From NCBI RefSeq assembly GCF_000757485.1, contig NZ_JPYO01000023.1, forward strand, positions 35,144-99,143: a DNA stretch of 64,000 bases. Direction: 5' to 3'. Shown in pieces: positions 25,240 through 34,056 of this stretch. How positions within the stretch are numbered: the stretch's first letter is position 1; the number at the start of each line of letters is the position of its first letter. Source of the DNA: Achromobacter sp. RTa. Lineage in GTDB: Bacteria; Pseudomonadota; Gammaproteobacteria; Burkholderiales; Burkholderiaceae_B. The translations under genes and the position numbers were made by a program. The notes beneath the pieces were generated by a model. That model worked only from the letters and a program-made list of their open reading frames with translations. It was not told the DNA's origin and ran no database searches.

Positions 25240-26874
25240 ATGCATCAGTTGAAAAACGCAGGACAGGGCGTGTGGTTCAAAGTCTTGGGCGCGGCAGTGC
25301 TGGCGCTGGGCGTGCAGCCCGGCGCCTACGCCCAGGCTGACGCAGGCGAGGCTGCCGCGCCGCCTTCCAGGCAATCGGACGAGCGCCGCGTCAACATCAG
25401 CGAATACATCGTGCGCGGCAACTCAGTGCTCGGCGCGAGCGATATCGAAAAAGCCGTCTACCCATTCCTCGGGCCTGGACGCACGATGTCCGACATCGAG
25501 TCGGCCCGTAATGCTTTGCAAGACAGCTATCACCAGAAGGGTTATCAATCCGTGTACGTCGACCTGCCCGAACAGCAGGTGACGGGCGGGGTCGTGATTC
25601 TGCAGGTGACCGAGACCAAGGTGGGGCGTTTGCGCGTGGTGGGCGCGCAGCACTACTCGCCGCTGGAGATCCGCGAAGAGGTGCCTGCGCTGCAGGAAGG
25701 CGAGGTGCCCAATTTCAACAAGGCGCAAGTCGAGCTGACGGCGCTCAACCGCACGTCCAGCCGCCAGGTCATGCCGCTGGTGCGGGAGGGCAAGTTCCCC
25801 GGCACCATGGACGTCGACCTCAAGGTCGAAGATAAAAGTCCCTGGAGCGCCAGCGCGGGCCTGAACAACGATTACAGCGCCGACACCGAAAAGTTGCGCG
25901 CCATGTTCACGCTCGGCCATGACAACCTGTGGCAGCGCGGCCATGCTTTCTCGCTGACCTTTTTCACTGCACCCCAGGAACCGTCCAACGCCCGTGTGTG
26001 GTCAGGCTCTTACTCCATGCCCCTGTCCGACCGTTGGAGTCTGCAGTTCTCGGGCTACAAGTCCGACAGCGACGTGGCCACCATCGGCGGCACCAACGTG
26101 CTGGGCCGCGGCCACTCGTTTGGCGCGATGGCGACCTACAGCATGGAGCCGCTGGGCAATTGGTACAACAGTTTTTCCTTCGGCCTGGACTACAAGGATT
26201 TCGACGAGCAGATCCGTTTCGGCGATGACCGCGATCGCGTGCCGCTCAAGTATTTGCCGTTCACGCTGTCGTACGACGGCTATCGCTATACGGAGCTTAC
26301 GCAGAGCTCGGTCAGCATGAGCGTGGTCGCGGCCTCGCGCAGCATGTTCGGCCTGGGTAGCAGCGCGGAAGACTTCGACTACAAGCGCTACATGGCCAGC
26401 CCCAGCTTCGCGCTGTTGCGCGGCGATCTGACCCACACCCAGGACGTCGGACGCGATTGGCAGCTGTTTGCGCGTGGCGGCTTCCAGCTGGCGTCGGGCG
26501 CGTTGGTGTCCAACGAGCAATTCTCGGCCGGCGGCGCGACCAGCGTGCGGGGCTACCTGGCTGCGGAACGCGCGGCCGATGAAGGCCTGATGGCGTCGCT
26601 CGAATTTCGCACCCCATCGCTGTCCCGCTGGGCCGGTCCGCTCGTGAATGAATGGCGCTTCTTCGCTTTCGCTGACTGGGCATTCCTGCGCCTGCGCGAT
26701 CCGCTGCCCGAGCAGCAGCATTCTTTTGGACTGGCCAGCGTCGGCCTGGGTACCCGCATACAGGTTTTCGATTGGCTGTACGGCGGCCTGAGCTGGGGCT
26801 ATGCCCTGCGCGACGGCGACGTCACCAAGAAAAACGATTCGCGCCTCAACTTCAATCTGCGCGCCACCTATTAA
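25240..26874 (+). CDS. pdtB: TpsB outer-membrane transporter (FhaC/ShlB/PdtB-like)
   Basis: The 544-residue protein is an Omp85-superfamily two-partner secretion pore. It has a signal peptide (to about residue 31, AYAQA) and a POTRA_2 domain at about residues 52-125 (NISEYIVRGNSVLGASDIEKA, then SYHQKGYQSVYVDLP). A second POTRA/ShlB region follows (TKVGRLRVVGAQHYS), then a 16-strand-type barrel from about residue 200. SVRGYL near residue 435 is the conserved L6-loop VRGY/F motif. The C-terminus is aromatic (RATY). It should recognise the TPS domain of the giant exoprotein encoded just upstream and pass it across the outer membrane. Confidence 0.93.
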   Translation: MHQLKNAGQGVWFKVLGAAVLALGVQPGAYAQADAGEAAAPPSRQSDERRVNISEYIVRGNSVLGASDIEKAVYPFLGPGRTMSDIESARNALQDSYHQKGYQSVYVDLPEQQVTGGVVILQVTETKVGRLRVVGAQHYSPLEIREEVPALQEGEVPNFNKAQVELTALNRTSSRQVMPLVREGKFPGTMDVDLKVEDKSPWSASAGLNNDYSADTEKLRAMFTLGHDNLWQRGHAFSLTFFTAPQEPSNARVWSGSYSMPLSDRWSLQFSGYKSDSDVATIGGTNVLGRGHSFGAMATYSMEPLGNWYNSFSFGLDYKDFDEQIRFGDDRDRVPLKYLPFTLSYDGYRYTELTQSSVSMSVVAASRSMFGLGSSAEDFDYKRYMASPSFALLRGDLTHTQDVGRDWQLFARGGFQLASGALVSNEQFSAGGATSVRGYLAAERAADEGLMASLEFRTPSLSRWAGPLVNEWRFFAFADWAFLRLRDPLPEQQHSFGLASVGLGTRIQVFDWLYGGLSWGYALRDGDVTKKNDSRLNFNLRATY

Positions 26875-26910
26875 CCCATACGGATGAAGGCCTTCCGGAG
26901 CACGACTACC

Positions 26911-28779
26911 ATGCAACGCTTACTCTTTCTGATGCTGACCCTGGTCGTCAGCGCGTTCCCGCTGACCGCCAAGGCTTGGTGGCAGGCAGATTGGAACTTT
27001 CGCAAGCAGATCTCGGTGGATACGACGGCGCAGGCCGGCGCCATCAATGACAACGTGGGCCGCGTGCCGCTGCTGGTGCGCCTGCACACCGCCAACTTCG
27101 CCTTCGACGGCGTCAATGAAAACGGCTCGGACCTGCGCTTTGTCGCCAGCGACGACAAGACCGTGCTGAACCATCAGATCGAAAGCTTCGATCCGCTCTT
27201 GGGCATGGCGCTGGTCTGGGTCGACATCCCCGAGGTCGTGGGTGCGCAGCGCCAGGATATCTGGATGTACTACGGCAACCAGCAGGCGCCGGCTACTTCC
27301 AACGGCCAGTTGGCTTTCGACCCCAACTACACGCTGGTGTACCACTTCAACGGCGCGCCCGACGCGCCGCCGCGCGATTCCACGGCTTACAGCAACCACG
27401 CGCAGACCGCGCCGGCCGGTATGGTGGACGGCGTGATCGGTCGCGCCGCGCAGTTTGCCGGCGGCGCGCCGCTGATGCTGCCCGCCAGCCCCTCGATGGC
27501 GCTGCCTTCCGCCGGCGCCTTCACTTTCAGCGCCTGGGTGCGCGCCGACCAGCCTGCCGGCACGCAGCTCGTCTATGCCCGTCGCGATAGCGGCAATTCG
27601 CTGCTGATCGGCTTGGACAATGGCGTGCCATTCGTCGAGGTCAGCGGCCAGCGCACGCAACCCGGCCAACCGCTATCGCCGGCCGCCTGGCAACACCTGG
27701 CCGTGACCGCCGATGGCAGGCAGGCCGTGCTGTACGTCAACGGGCAGCCCGCCGCCACCCTGGGCGTCAGCCTGCCCGCGCTGAACACGGTCGCCGCGAT
27801 CGGCGGCGACGTGCCCGGGGCCGTGGCGGCGGCTCCTGAGACCGCGCCCGCCGAAGGCGCCGCGGCGACGGCCCCCGGCGCTGACGCGCAAGCCTCCATG
27901 CCTGTGACGCCCGCCGTGGTTTACACGCCGTTCATCGGCGCCATCGACGAAATCCGCATCTCCAAGATCGCGCGTCCGGCGGCGGTCATCAGGGCCGACG
28001 CGATGGCCCAGGGCGCCGAGTCGCGGCTGGTGGTCTACGGCGCCGACGAAGAGCAGTCGGGCTTCGGCTTTGGCGGGCTGGGCTATCTGCTCAATGCCGT
28101 TCCCCTGGACGCCTGGATCGTGATCGCCGTGCTGGTCTTCATGATGATCCAGTCGTGGGTGGTCATGATCTCCAAGAACCGCAAGGTGTCGCGCGTGGAA
28201 GAAGGCAATGCCCGGTTCCGCCAGGCTTTCTCCAAGATCGGAAATCGCCTTGAGATGCTGATGGACGACGCTGCGCTGAAGGGCGCTTTGGGCGAGGCTC
28301 CGCTGTGGCGTCTGTACGAAGTTGCCGTCAACGAACTGCGCGTACGCCGTGCGCATGGCGCCGACACCTCGTCGATCTCCGGCGCAACCATAGAAGCCAT
28401 CCGCGCTTCCATGGACGCTGTTCGCACCAGAGAAGTGCAGACGCTGGGTCGCCGCATGGGGGTGCTGTCCAACGCCATCGCCGGCGGCCCGTACATCGGC
28501 CTGCTGGGCACGGTGCTGGGGATCATGGTGGTGTTTCTGGGCACCGCCATGGCGGGCGACGTGAACATCAACGCCATCGCGCCGGGCATGGCGGCCGCGC
28601 TGCTGGCCACCGCCATGGGGCTGTTCGTCGCGATCCCGGCGCTGTTTGGCTACAACCGGCTGCAGGGTCGCAACAAGGACGTGGGCGCCGACATGCGCGT
28701 GTTCGTCGATGAGTTCGTGACCCGCCTGGCCGAGGTACATGGCGAAAGCCAGGTCGACGAAATCGCTCGCGCTGCTTAA
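26911..28779 (+). CDS. exbB2: ExbB/TolQ/MotA proton channel fused to a DUF2341-LamG-like periplasmic ectodomain
   Basis: The 622-residue protein starts with a signal peptide (MQRLLFLMLTLVVSAFPLTAKA). A DUF2341-like region follows (WNFRKQISVDTT, LLVRLHTANFAFD, DIWMYYGN), then a concanavalin/LamG-like domain (FTFSAWVRADQPAGTQLVYAR). The ExbB core comes last, with three membrane helices at about residues 396-421, 526-549 and 556-583 (GPYIGLLGTVLGIMVVFLG). Ordinary ExbB is about 240 residues, so the ectodomain is an unusual addition that may bind carbohydrate or protein outside the inner membrane. With ExbD and TonB next it makes the proton-driven Ton motor. ATG 26911 is chosen for the signal peptide and GGAG ten bases before it. 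Confidence 0.9.
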   Translation: MQRLLFLMLTLVVSAFPLTAKAWWQADWNFRKQISVDTTAQAGAINDNVGRVPLLVRLHTANFAFDGVNENGSDLRFVASDDKTVLNHQIESFDPLLGMALVWVDIPEVVGAQRQDIWMYYGNQQAPATSNGQLAFDPNYTLVYHFNGAPDAPPRDSTAYSNHAQTAPAGMVDGVIGRAAQFAGGAPLMLPASPSMALPSAGAFTFSAWVRADQPAGTQLVYARRDSGNSLLIGLDNGVPFVEVSGQRTQPGQPLSPAAWQHLAVTADGRQAVLYVNGQPAATLGVSLPALNTVAAIGGDVPGAVAAAPETAPAEGAAATAPGADAQASMPVTPAVVYTPFIGAIDEIRISKIARPAAVIRADAMAQGAESRLVVYGADEEQSGFGFGGLGYLLNAVPLDAWIVIAVLVFMMIQSWVVMISKNRKVSRVEEGNARFRQAFSKIGNRLEMLMDDAALKGALGEAPLWRLYEVAVNELRVRRAHGADTSSISGATIEAIRASMDAVRTREVQTLGRRMGVLSNAIAGGPYIGLLGTVLGIMVVFLGTAMAGDVNINAIAPGMAAALLATAMGLFVAIPALFGYNRLQGRNKDVGADMRVFVDEFVTRLAEVHGESQVDEIARAA

Positions 28780-28790
28780 GGAGATTCGAC

Positions 28791-29210
28791 ATGGCATCCG
28801 TGTCCCCGAGCGATGACGATGACGGCGCGCCCGTCGATGGCATCAACATCACGCCGCTGGTCGATGTGCTTATGGTGGTGCTGGTCATGTTCATCCTGAC
28901 CGCCACCGCCCAGATCTCCGGCATCCAAGTCAAGCTGCCCAAGGCCAGCAGCACGGTGTCACTGGCCCAGCCCAAGACCAAGGCCATTTCCATCAACGAG
29001 GCCGGCCAGGTGTTCCTGGACGCCTATCCGGTGACCTTACAGGAGCTGGAAGACCGTCTGCGCACCGAGAAGGCGCTGAATCCGGACTTTCCGATCATCC
29101 TGCGCGGCGACGCCGTCGTGCAGTACCAGAAAGTGGTCGAGGTGCTGGATCTGCTGCGCCGTCTCGAACTCTCCCAGGTTGGCCTGGTAACCGGCAAGCC
29201 GACCCCTTAG
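28791..29210 (+). CDS. exbD2: ExbD/TolR family proton-channel subunit
   Basis: The 139-residue protein has one N-terminal membrane helix (NITPLVDVLMVVLVMFILTA). The essential proton-carrying Asp falls at residue 25, as in Escherichia coli ExbD. A periplasmic domain follows (ISINEAGQVFLDAYPVT, LRGDAVVQYQKVVEVLDLL). It works with ExbB and TonB to couple the proton motive force to outer-membrane events. AAGGAGA lies just before the ATG, 11 bases after the exbB stop. Confidence 0.94.
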   Translation: MASVSPSDDDDGAPVDGINITPLVDVLMVVLVMFILTATAQISGIQVKLPKASSTVSLAQPKTKAISINEAGQVFLDAYPVTLQELEDRLRTEKALNPDFPIILRGDAVVQYQKVVEVLDLLRRLELSQVGLVTGKPTP

Positions 29211-29220
29211 AGCGCGCAAC

Positions 29221-29946
29221 ATGTCGTCGAACTTTCCTGATCCAGCCGAACGCAAGGGCAAGCGCCGGGCGGTCCGCATCGCCAAGGGCGTGGGGATCGT
29301 AGCGGTGCTGGCCGTGCTGGGCTATTTCGCCTGGCAATGGGCCAACGATATGGCGGGCGTGAAGCGACAGGCGCCGCAGGTGCCCGCGATCATTCCGCTG
29401 CCGCCGCCTCCGCCGCCGCCACCGGAGCCCGAACAGCCTCCGCCCGAGCCCGAGACGAAGCCGGAAGAAGTGGTCGAGCCGGAGCCACAGCCCGAGCCCG
29501 AGCCGGTGGAAGAAGCGCCCAAGCCCGAGGACAACGCGCCGCCTTCGCCGGCGGACGATCTGGCCGACCCCATGCAGATGGATGCCGATTCGCAGGCGGG
29601 CACCGACGCCTTCAACATCGGCGCGGGTCAAGGTCGCGGCATGTCGGGCTCTGGCGGCGGTCGCGCCGGCAACGCCACTTACAGCCAGTACATGGCGTAC
29701 GCGCTGCAAAAGATCCTGCGCGAGGACGATCGGACCCGCAATCTGATTTTTCGCATGAACGTCGACATCTGGCTGAACCAGACCGGCCAGATCCTGCGCG
29801 TCGAGCTGGCCCGTTCCAGCGGCGATGCCGAGATCGACGAAAAAGTGATAACCGCACTGCGCGCCGTGCCCGCCGTGGGCGAACGTCCGCCAGCCTCGAT
29901 CAGCATGCCCATCCGCGCCTCCTTGTCGGGCCGCCGCCCATCCTGA
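29221..29946 (+). CDS. TonB family energy transducer
   Basis: The 241-residue protein has a basic cytoplasmic N-terminus and one membrane helix (about residues 21-40). A long Pro/Glu-rich spacer follows (residues 55-115, with eight prolines in a row at the start). A Gly-rich hinge (GAGQGRGMSGSGGG) leads to a TonB/TolA-like C-terminal domain (YMAYALQKILREDD, then MNVDIWLNQTGQILRVEL). The canonical SHLS-type His motif of E. coli TonB is not in the helix. The gene lies 11 bases after exbD. It probably energises the VreA-like protein or the outer-membrane members of this locus rather than serving as the general siderophore TonB. Confidence 0.92.
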   Translation: MSSNFPDPAERKGKRRAVRIAKGVGIVAVLAVLGYFAWQWANDMAGVKRQAPQVPAIIPLPPPPPPPPEPEQPPPEPETKPEEVVEPEPQPEPEPVEEAPKPEDNAPPSPADDLADPMQMDADSQAGTDAFNIGAGQGRGMSGSGGGRAGNATYSQYMAYALQKILREDDRTRNLIFRMNVDIWLNQTGQILRVELARSSGDAEIDEKVITALRAVPAVGERPPASISMPIRASLSGRRPS

Positions 29947-29988
29947 CCGCATTGTCTTGAACGTGATTCCTAGATTCGGAGTTTGAAG

Positions 29989-31713
29989 ATGAAACTTGAA
30001 CCCACACGATTGGCCATTGCATTGGCCGTCGCTATGGTGATGGGCGCGGGCCCTACCGCCGCGCAGGCACAGACCTCCTCCAACGCCACGATCAACCTGA
30101 TCCGCATGCTGGTCGAACAGGGCGTGCTCAAGCAGGAGCAGGCCGACGCCCTGGTCAAGCAGGCCGAGGCCGAAGCCGCCCAGGCCCAAAAGACCCAGAC
30201 GGTCCAGATCGGCGCGGCGGGCGCCGCTATCGCCCAGCCGGGCGATGTGCGCGTGCCCTACATTCCCGAGTCCGTGCGCGCCAGCATCCGCGACGAGGTC
30301 AAGCAAGAGGTCATGGTCCAGGCCAAGGCCGAGAACTGGGCCCAGCCCAATACCTTTCCCGACTGGGTCTCTCGCATCACGGTCGAAGGCGATGTGCGTG
30401 CGCGCTACGAGTCGCGCCTGTACGACTCGTACAACGCCGACAACATCATCAACTTCAATGCGTGGAACAACAACGGCCCCATCCGCATCACCGCCAATGG
30501 CCAGGATTACTCGCTGGATTTCCCGTACACCAACACCCGCCAGGATCGCCGCAACATGCTGCGCGTCCGCGCGCGCCTCGGCGTCAAGGCCCAGATCTCG
30601 GATCAATGGCTGGCCGGCGTGCGCCTGGCTTCGGGCAGCGACGACAGCCCGGTGTCCACCACCCAGACGCTGGGCGGCGGCATGAGCAAGAAAGACGTGT
30701 GGCTGGACCAGATGTACATCGGATACCGCCCCAGGGAGTGGGTCAACATAACGGCAGGCCGCGCCGCCAACCCATTCCTGTCGACCGACATGCTGTATTC
30801 GAACGACTTGAACTTCGACGGCGTTTCGGCCGTGTTCAAGCAGGCCTTGGCCGATCGTCCGGTCACGATGTTCGGCACCCTGGGCGCCTTTGCCCTGGAG
30901 CAGACCTTCGGCAAGTGGTCGGACAGCAGCTGGAGCGAAGGCGAGACCGAGAACAAGTGGCTGTTTGGCGCGCAGGTCGGCGCCAAGTGGGAAATCAACA
31001 AACGCAACGCACTGACCGGCTCCCTGGCGTATTACCGCTTCGACAATATCTCCGGCCAGCGGTCGTCGCCGTGCCGCACCGATTACGCGGTCTGCGATAC
31101 CGATTGGTCGCGCCCGGCCTTCATGCAGCAAGGCAACACCGCCTTCCTGCTGCGCAACCTGGTTCCCGCCATCCCCGGGGACCCGACCAACGCCGCCAAC
31201 GACCAATACCAATACGTCGGCCTGGCCTCGAAGTTCAACCTGCTGGACGTGAACCTCATCTGGGACACCGAGGCCTTCGACGGTCTGGGCCTGCGTCTGC
31301 ATGGCAACTACGTGCGCAACCTGGCCTACGACGAAGGCGAGATGCGCAGCCGCGCCGGCGGTGTCGGAAACGTCGTCAACAATCGCGCGGGCGCGAACGG
31401 CGCGTCGATAGAAAGCGGCCCCAATGCCTGGATGCTGCAGGCGGCGTTGGGCCGCGGCCTGGACTTGCGCAGCAAGGGCGACTGGATGGTGTTCGCCGGC
31501 TACAAGTACATCGAACCCGACGCCATGCCGGACGGCTACAACGATTCCACGTTCCATCTGGGCGGCACCAATGCGCGCGGCTACTTCCTGGGCGGCGGTT
31601 ACGCCTTTGACGACAACGTCTACGGCCTGCTGCGCTGGACCAGTTCCAAGGAAGTCTATGGCGCGCCATACGCGGTCGACATCGTGCAAGCGGAAATCAA
31701 CGCGCGCTTCTGA
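29989..31713 (+). CDS. Putative outer-membrane porin
   Basis: The 574-residue protein has a signal peptide (LAIALAVAMVMGAGPTAAQAQ), then a short helical region (LVEQGVLKQEQADALVKQAEAE) like the periplasmic coiled segments of some porins. A long amphipathic barrel follows (VEGDVRARYESRLYDSYNAD, RLGVKAQISDQWLAGVRLASG, GRAANPFLSTDMLYSNDLNFDG), ending in QAEINARF with the C-terminal Phe typical of outer-membrane barrels. It matches the Porin_5-type putative porin pattern. GGAG seven bases upstream fixes ATG 29989. The Ton genes precede it and its TGA overlaps a possible ATG of the next gene, so it belongs to the operon. The solute, or a role in export, is unknown. Confidence 0.82.
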   Translation: MKLEPTRLAIALAVAMVMGAGPTAAQAQTSSNATINLIRMLVEQGVLKQEQADALVKQAEAEAAQAQKTQTVQIGAAGAAIAQPGDVRVPYIPESVRASIRDEVKQEVMVQAKAENWAQPNTFPDWVSRITVEGDVRARYESRLYDSYNADNIINFNAWNNNGPIRITANGQDYSLDFPYTNTRQDRRNMLRVRARLGVKAQISDQWLAGVRLASGSDDSPVSTTQTLGGGMSKKDVWLDQMYIGYRPREWVNITAGRAANPFLSTDMLYSNDLNFDGVSAVFKQALADRPVTMFGTLGAFALEQTFGKWSDSSWSEGETENKWLFGAQVGAKWEINKRNALTGSLAYYRFDNISGQRSSPCRTDYAVCDTDWSRPAFMQQGNTAFLLRNLVPAIPGDPTNAANDQYQYVGLASKFNLLDVNLIWDTEAFDGLGLRLHGNYVRNLAYDEGEMRSRAGGVGNVVNNRAGANGASIESGPNAWMLQAALGRGLDLRSKGDWMVFAGYKYIEPDAMPDGYNDSTFHLGGTNARGYFLGGGYAFDDNVYGLLRWTSSKEVYGAPYAVDIVQAEINARF

Positions 31714-31727
31714 TGGAAAAGGCAGAC

Positions 31728-32432
31728 ATGAGAACTTCAGTTCGTACTCGCAAGCAAGCGCCGGGCGGCCTGGCGGCATTGGCGCTCGCGCTGGCGGCGG
31801 TCCTGGGCGCGCCCGTGACGGCCCAGGCGCAAAGCATGGAAGAGCGTCTGCGCACCGAGCTGCGCAGTGTCACGCAACAACTGCAACAGCTGCAAAGCGA
31901 ACGCGCCCAGCTCAACGCCGCCAAAAGCACGGCCGAAGCGCAACGCGATGCCGCGCAGAAAGAGATCGAGCAACTGCGCGGCCAAGGCAGGCAACTGCAG
32001 CAAAAGCTGGAGGCGGCGCAAACCGAAGCCGGCAAGCTGGACCAGGTGCGCGAAGCCGCCCGGGAACAGGTCGCAGCCAGCCAGGCGCATGCCGCCCAGG
32101 TGCGCGGTGCTTACGACGAACTGCTGGGCATGGCGCGCGCCAGCGAAGCCAGGCGCAACAGTCTCGAAACCGCGCTCAAGGAACGCGAGGGGCTGCTGAC
32201 GATGTGCGAAAGCAAGAACGCCGATATGTATGCCGCCGGCAAAGAACTGCTGGCGGCCTACGAGTCGTTCGGCACGGGCGACATGCTCAAGATCCGACAG
32301 CCCTTTGCCGGAAAGGCGCGAGTCATGTTCGACGAACAGGCCCAGGGCTATGGCGACAAGCTGTACGACGCACAGTTCAATAGAGACGCGCGTCAGCCGC
32401 CGGCCGCCGCGGAATCCAGCCCCGCGGATTGA
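31728..32432 (+). CDS. Periplasmic coiled-coil protein
   Basis: The 234-residue product has a signal peptide ending near PVTAQAQS. About 120 residues of heptad-rich coiled coil follow (LRSVTQQLQQLQSERAQLNA, IEQLRGQGRQLQQKLEAAQ). A short C-terminal region (MCESKNADMYAAGKELLAAY) contains a single Cys. ATG 31728 is preceded by AAAAGG; an upstream ATG at 31713 overlapping the porin stop would add five residues. No enzymatic motif is visible. It is a conserved-type accessory of this operon; a chaperone or scaffold role in the periplasm is only a guess. Confidence 0.8.
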   Translation: MRTSVRTRKQAPGGLAALALALAAVLGAPVTAQAQSMEERLRTELRSVTQQLQQLQSERAQLNAAKSTAEAQRDAAQKEIEQLRGQGRQLQQKLEAAQTEAGKLDQVREAAREQVAASQAHAAQVRGAYDELLGMARASEARRNSLETALKEREGLLTMCESKNADMYAAGKELLAAYESFGTGDMLKIRQPFAGKARVMFDEQAQGYGDKLYDAQFNRDARQPPAAAESSPAD

Positions 32433-32465
32433 GTTTTCATTTTTCTTACATGGAAGCAATACACA

Positions 32466-32981
32466 ATGACTGACAGCACTACTCTCATCCAGATCGTTAC
32501 GGCCGACAGCCTGACCGCGCTGCTGCAGGACGCCGGCCTGCGAGTGAGCCGTTCCGATCAGAACGGCTCGGTGCAGTTGCTGAGCGCCAGCCAAGGGGCG
32601 GGATTCTCCGTGCGTTTCGGCAACCCCGGGCCGAAGGAGGGCGAGTTCGTCGACTACACGTTCAGGTGTGCACTGCGCGTGCAGGGCGAACTGCCCGACG
32701 ACCTGGTGGGCTCATGGAACGTGGGCAAGCGTTTTGCGTGCCTGACGGTGCAGGGCGGCTCCTTCCTGGTGCTGGAAATGGACGTGGTCGTCGCCGGCGG
32801 CGTCAGCCAGGACCATGTGCGCGCCAAGATCGAACTGTGGGACCGCCTGCTGCAGGAGTTTTTGATGTTCCTGCGCCAGTATGTTCGGCAGGAGGGCGGG
32901 CAGCAGCCGGAGGCGGCCGAGACTGCGGCGCAAGAAGAGGGTGGTGCGACCAGCCACGCGGCGCAAGAAACCGTCGCGTGA
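32466..32981 (+). CDS. YbjN domain-containing protein
   Basis: The 171-residue protein has no signal peptide and resembles the YbjN/type-III-chaperone-like fold. Features are DSLTALLQDAGLRVSRSD at the start, a beta sheet (GAGFSVRFGN, DYTFRCALRVQG), and SWNVGKRFACLTVQGGSFLVLEMDVVV. A terminal helix (LWDRLLQEFLMFLRQYVRQ) and an acidic Ala/Glu tail follow. Proteins of this fold often bind other proteins. In this operon it could be a cytoplasmic chaperone for a secreted component. It begins 33 bases after the coiled-coil gene. Confidence 0.75.
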   Translation: MTDSTTLIQIVTADSLTALLQDAGLRVSRSDQNGSVQLLSASQGAGFSVRFGNPGPKEGEFVDYTFRCALRVQGELPDDLVGSWNVGKRFACLTVQGGSFLVLEMDVVVAGGVSQDHVRAKIELWDRLLQEFLMFLRQYVRQEGGQQPEAAETAAQEEGGATSHAAQETVA

Positions 32982-33009
32982 TCGTGATCAGTCCTTTTCG
33001 AGAGCGTTT

Positions 33010-34056
33010 ATGAACGAATGCAATATCTTGCGCGCGGTCGCGGCGGCGGGTTTGAGCGTGGTCTTGCTGGGCGCCTGCGGCGACAAGAGCGAAGCCCAGG
33101 CCAAGACGTCGGACCAGGCCGCGGCACCCGCGCAGGCCAGCGCCGATGGGGCACCGACGGCCAAGCAGACCGTGACGCCTGCTGACAAGCCTGTTGCCAC
33201 CCTGGGAGATGTCTCGATCTCGCGAGCCGACATCGAGGACGTCCTGCGCGGCCTGACCATCGAGCAACGGATGCAGCTGCAGGCGGACCGGGCCTCGCTG
33301 GACCAGTGGCTGCGCGCGCGCCTGGCCGAAAAAGCCCTGATCGCGCAAGCCGGCAACCAGGGGTGGGCCAGCCGCCCGGAGATTCGCCGCGCGCTGGAAC
33401 TGACCCGCGACCAGGTCGTACTGCGCACCTATCTGGAGTCCGTCAGCGAACCGCCCGCGGACTACCCTTCTCGGCAGGAACTGCAGGCCGCCTACGATCA
33501 GAACAAGGCGCGACTGACCGTGCCGGCGCGCTATCGCATTAGCCAGATCTACCTGGCCGCGCCGTATACCGACGGGCAGGCCGTGGCTCGCGCCAGCAAG
33601 CAGGCCGCCGATCTGGTCAAGCGCGTCCGCGCGGAGAAAGCGGATTTCGCCGCCCTGGCGCGCGAGTACTCGCAAGACAAGACCAGCGCAGAAAAAGGCG
33701 GCGACAGCGGCGAAATGGCGCTGCAGCAGTTGATCCCGGGCCTGCGCGAAGTCGTGCAGAAAATGGCCAAGGGCGAGGTCAGCGATCCGATCCAGCTGCC
33801 CGGCGGCGTTCACATCGTCAAAGTCGTGGACGTTCACGAAGCGCAGGCGCAACCTCTGGCGCAAGTCGAAGATCAACTGCGCGCCGCATTGCGCACCCAG
33901 CGCCAGCAGCAAGCCGCGCGCGCCTATCTGGAGGGTCTGATCAATGGCGGAACAGTCAGTATCGACGGTGGGGAAGTCAGCGCCGCTTTCGAGGCGGTAT
34001 CTCATCCAGCAGTCGGCGCGACGAGCCCCCCTCCATCCCCGGTGGCCGTTCAATAA
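33010..34056 (+). CDS. PpiC/SurA-type peptidyl-prolyl isomerase lipoprotein
   Basis: The 348-residue protein begins with a lipoprotein signal (VVLLGACGDK, lipid-modified Cys at residue 23). A helical N-terminal domain as in SurA/PrsA follows (VATLGDVSISRADIEDVLRGL, LDQWLRARLAEKALIAQAG). The parvulin rotamase domain is at about residues 172-275 (YRISQIYLAAPYTDGQ, FAALAREYSQDKTSAEKGGD, LPGGVHIVKVVDV). It should help fold exported proteins in the periplasm. Within this locus the likely clients are the giant exoprotein, its transporter or the porin. Its last 113 bases overlap the next gene in another frame. Confidence 0.9.
   Translation: MNECNILRAVAAAGLSVVLLGACGDKSEAQAKTSDQAAAPAQASADGAPTAKQTVTPADKPVATLGDVSISRADIEDVLRGLTIEQRMQLQADRASLDQWLRARLAEKALIAQAGNQGWASRPEIRRALELTRDQVVLRTYLESVSEPPADYPSRQELQAAYDQNKARLTVPARYRISQIYLAAPYTDGQAVARASKQAADLVKRVRAEKADFAALAREYSQDKTSAEKGGDSGEMALQQLIPGLREVVQKMAKGEVSDPIQLPGGVHIVKVVDVHEAQAQPLAQVEDQLRAALRTQRQQQAARAYLEGLINGGTVSIDGGEVSAAFEAVSHPAVGATSPPPSPVAVQ

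Noticed and set aside
29400..29530. Short tandem DNA repeat
   Set aside because: It is the Pro/Glu-rich spacer of TonB; codon repetition explains the pattern.
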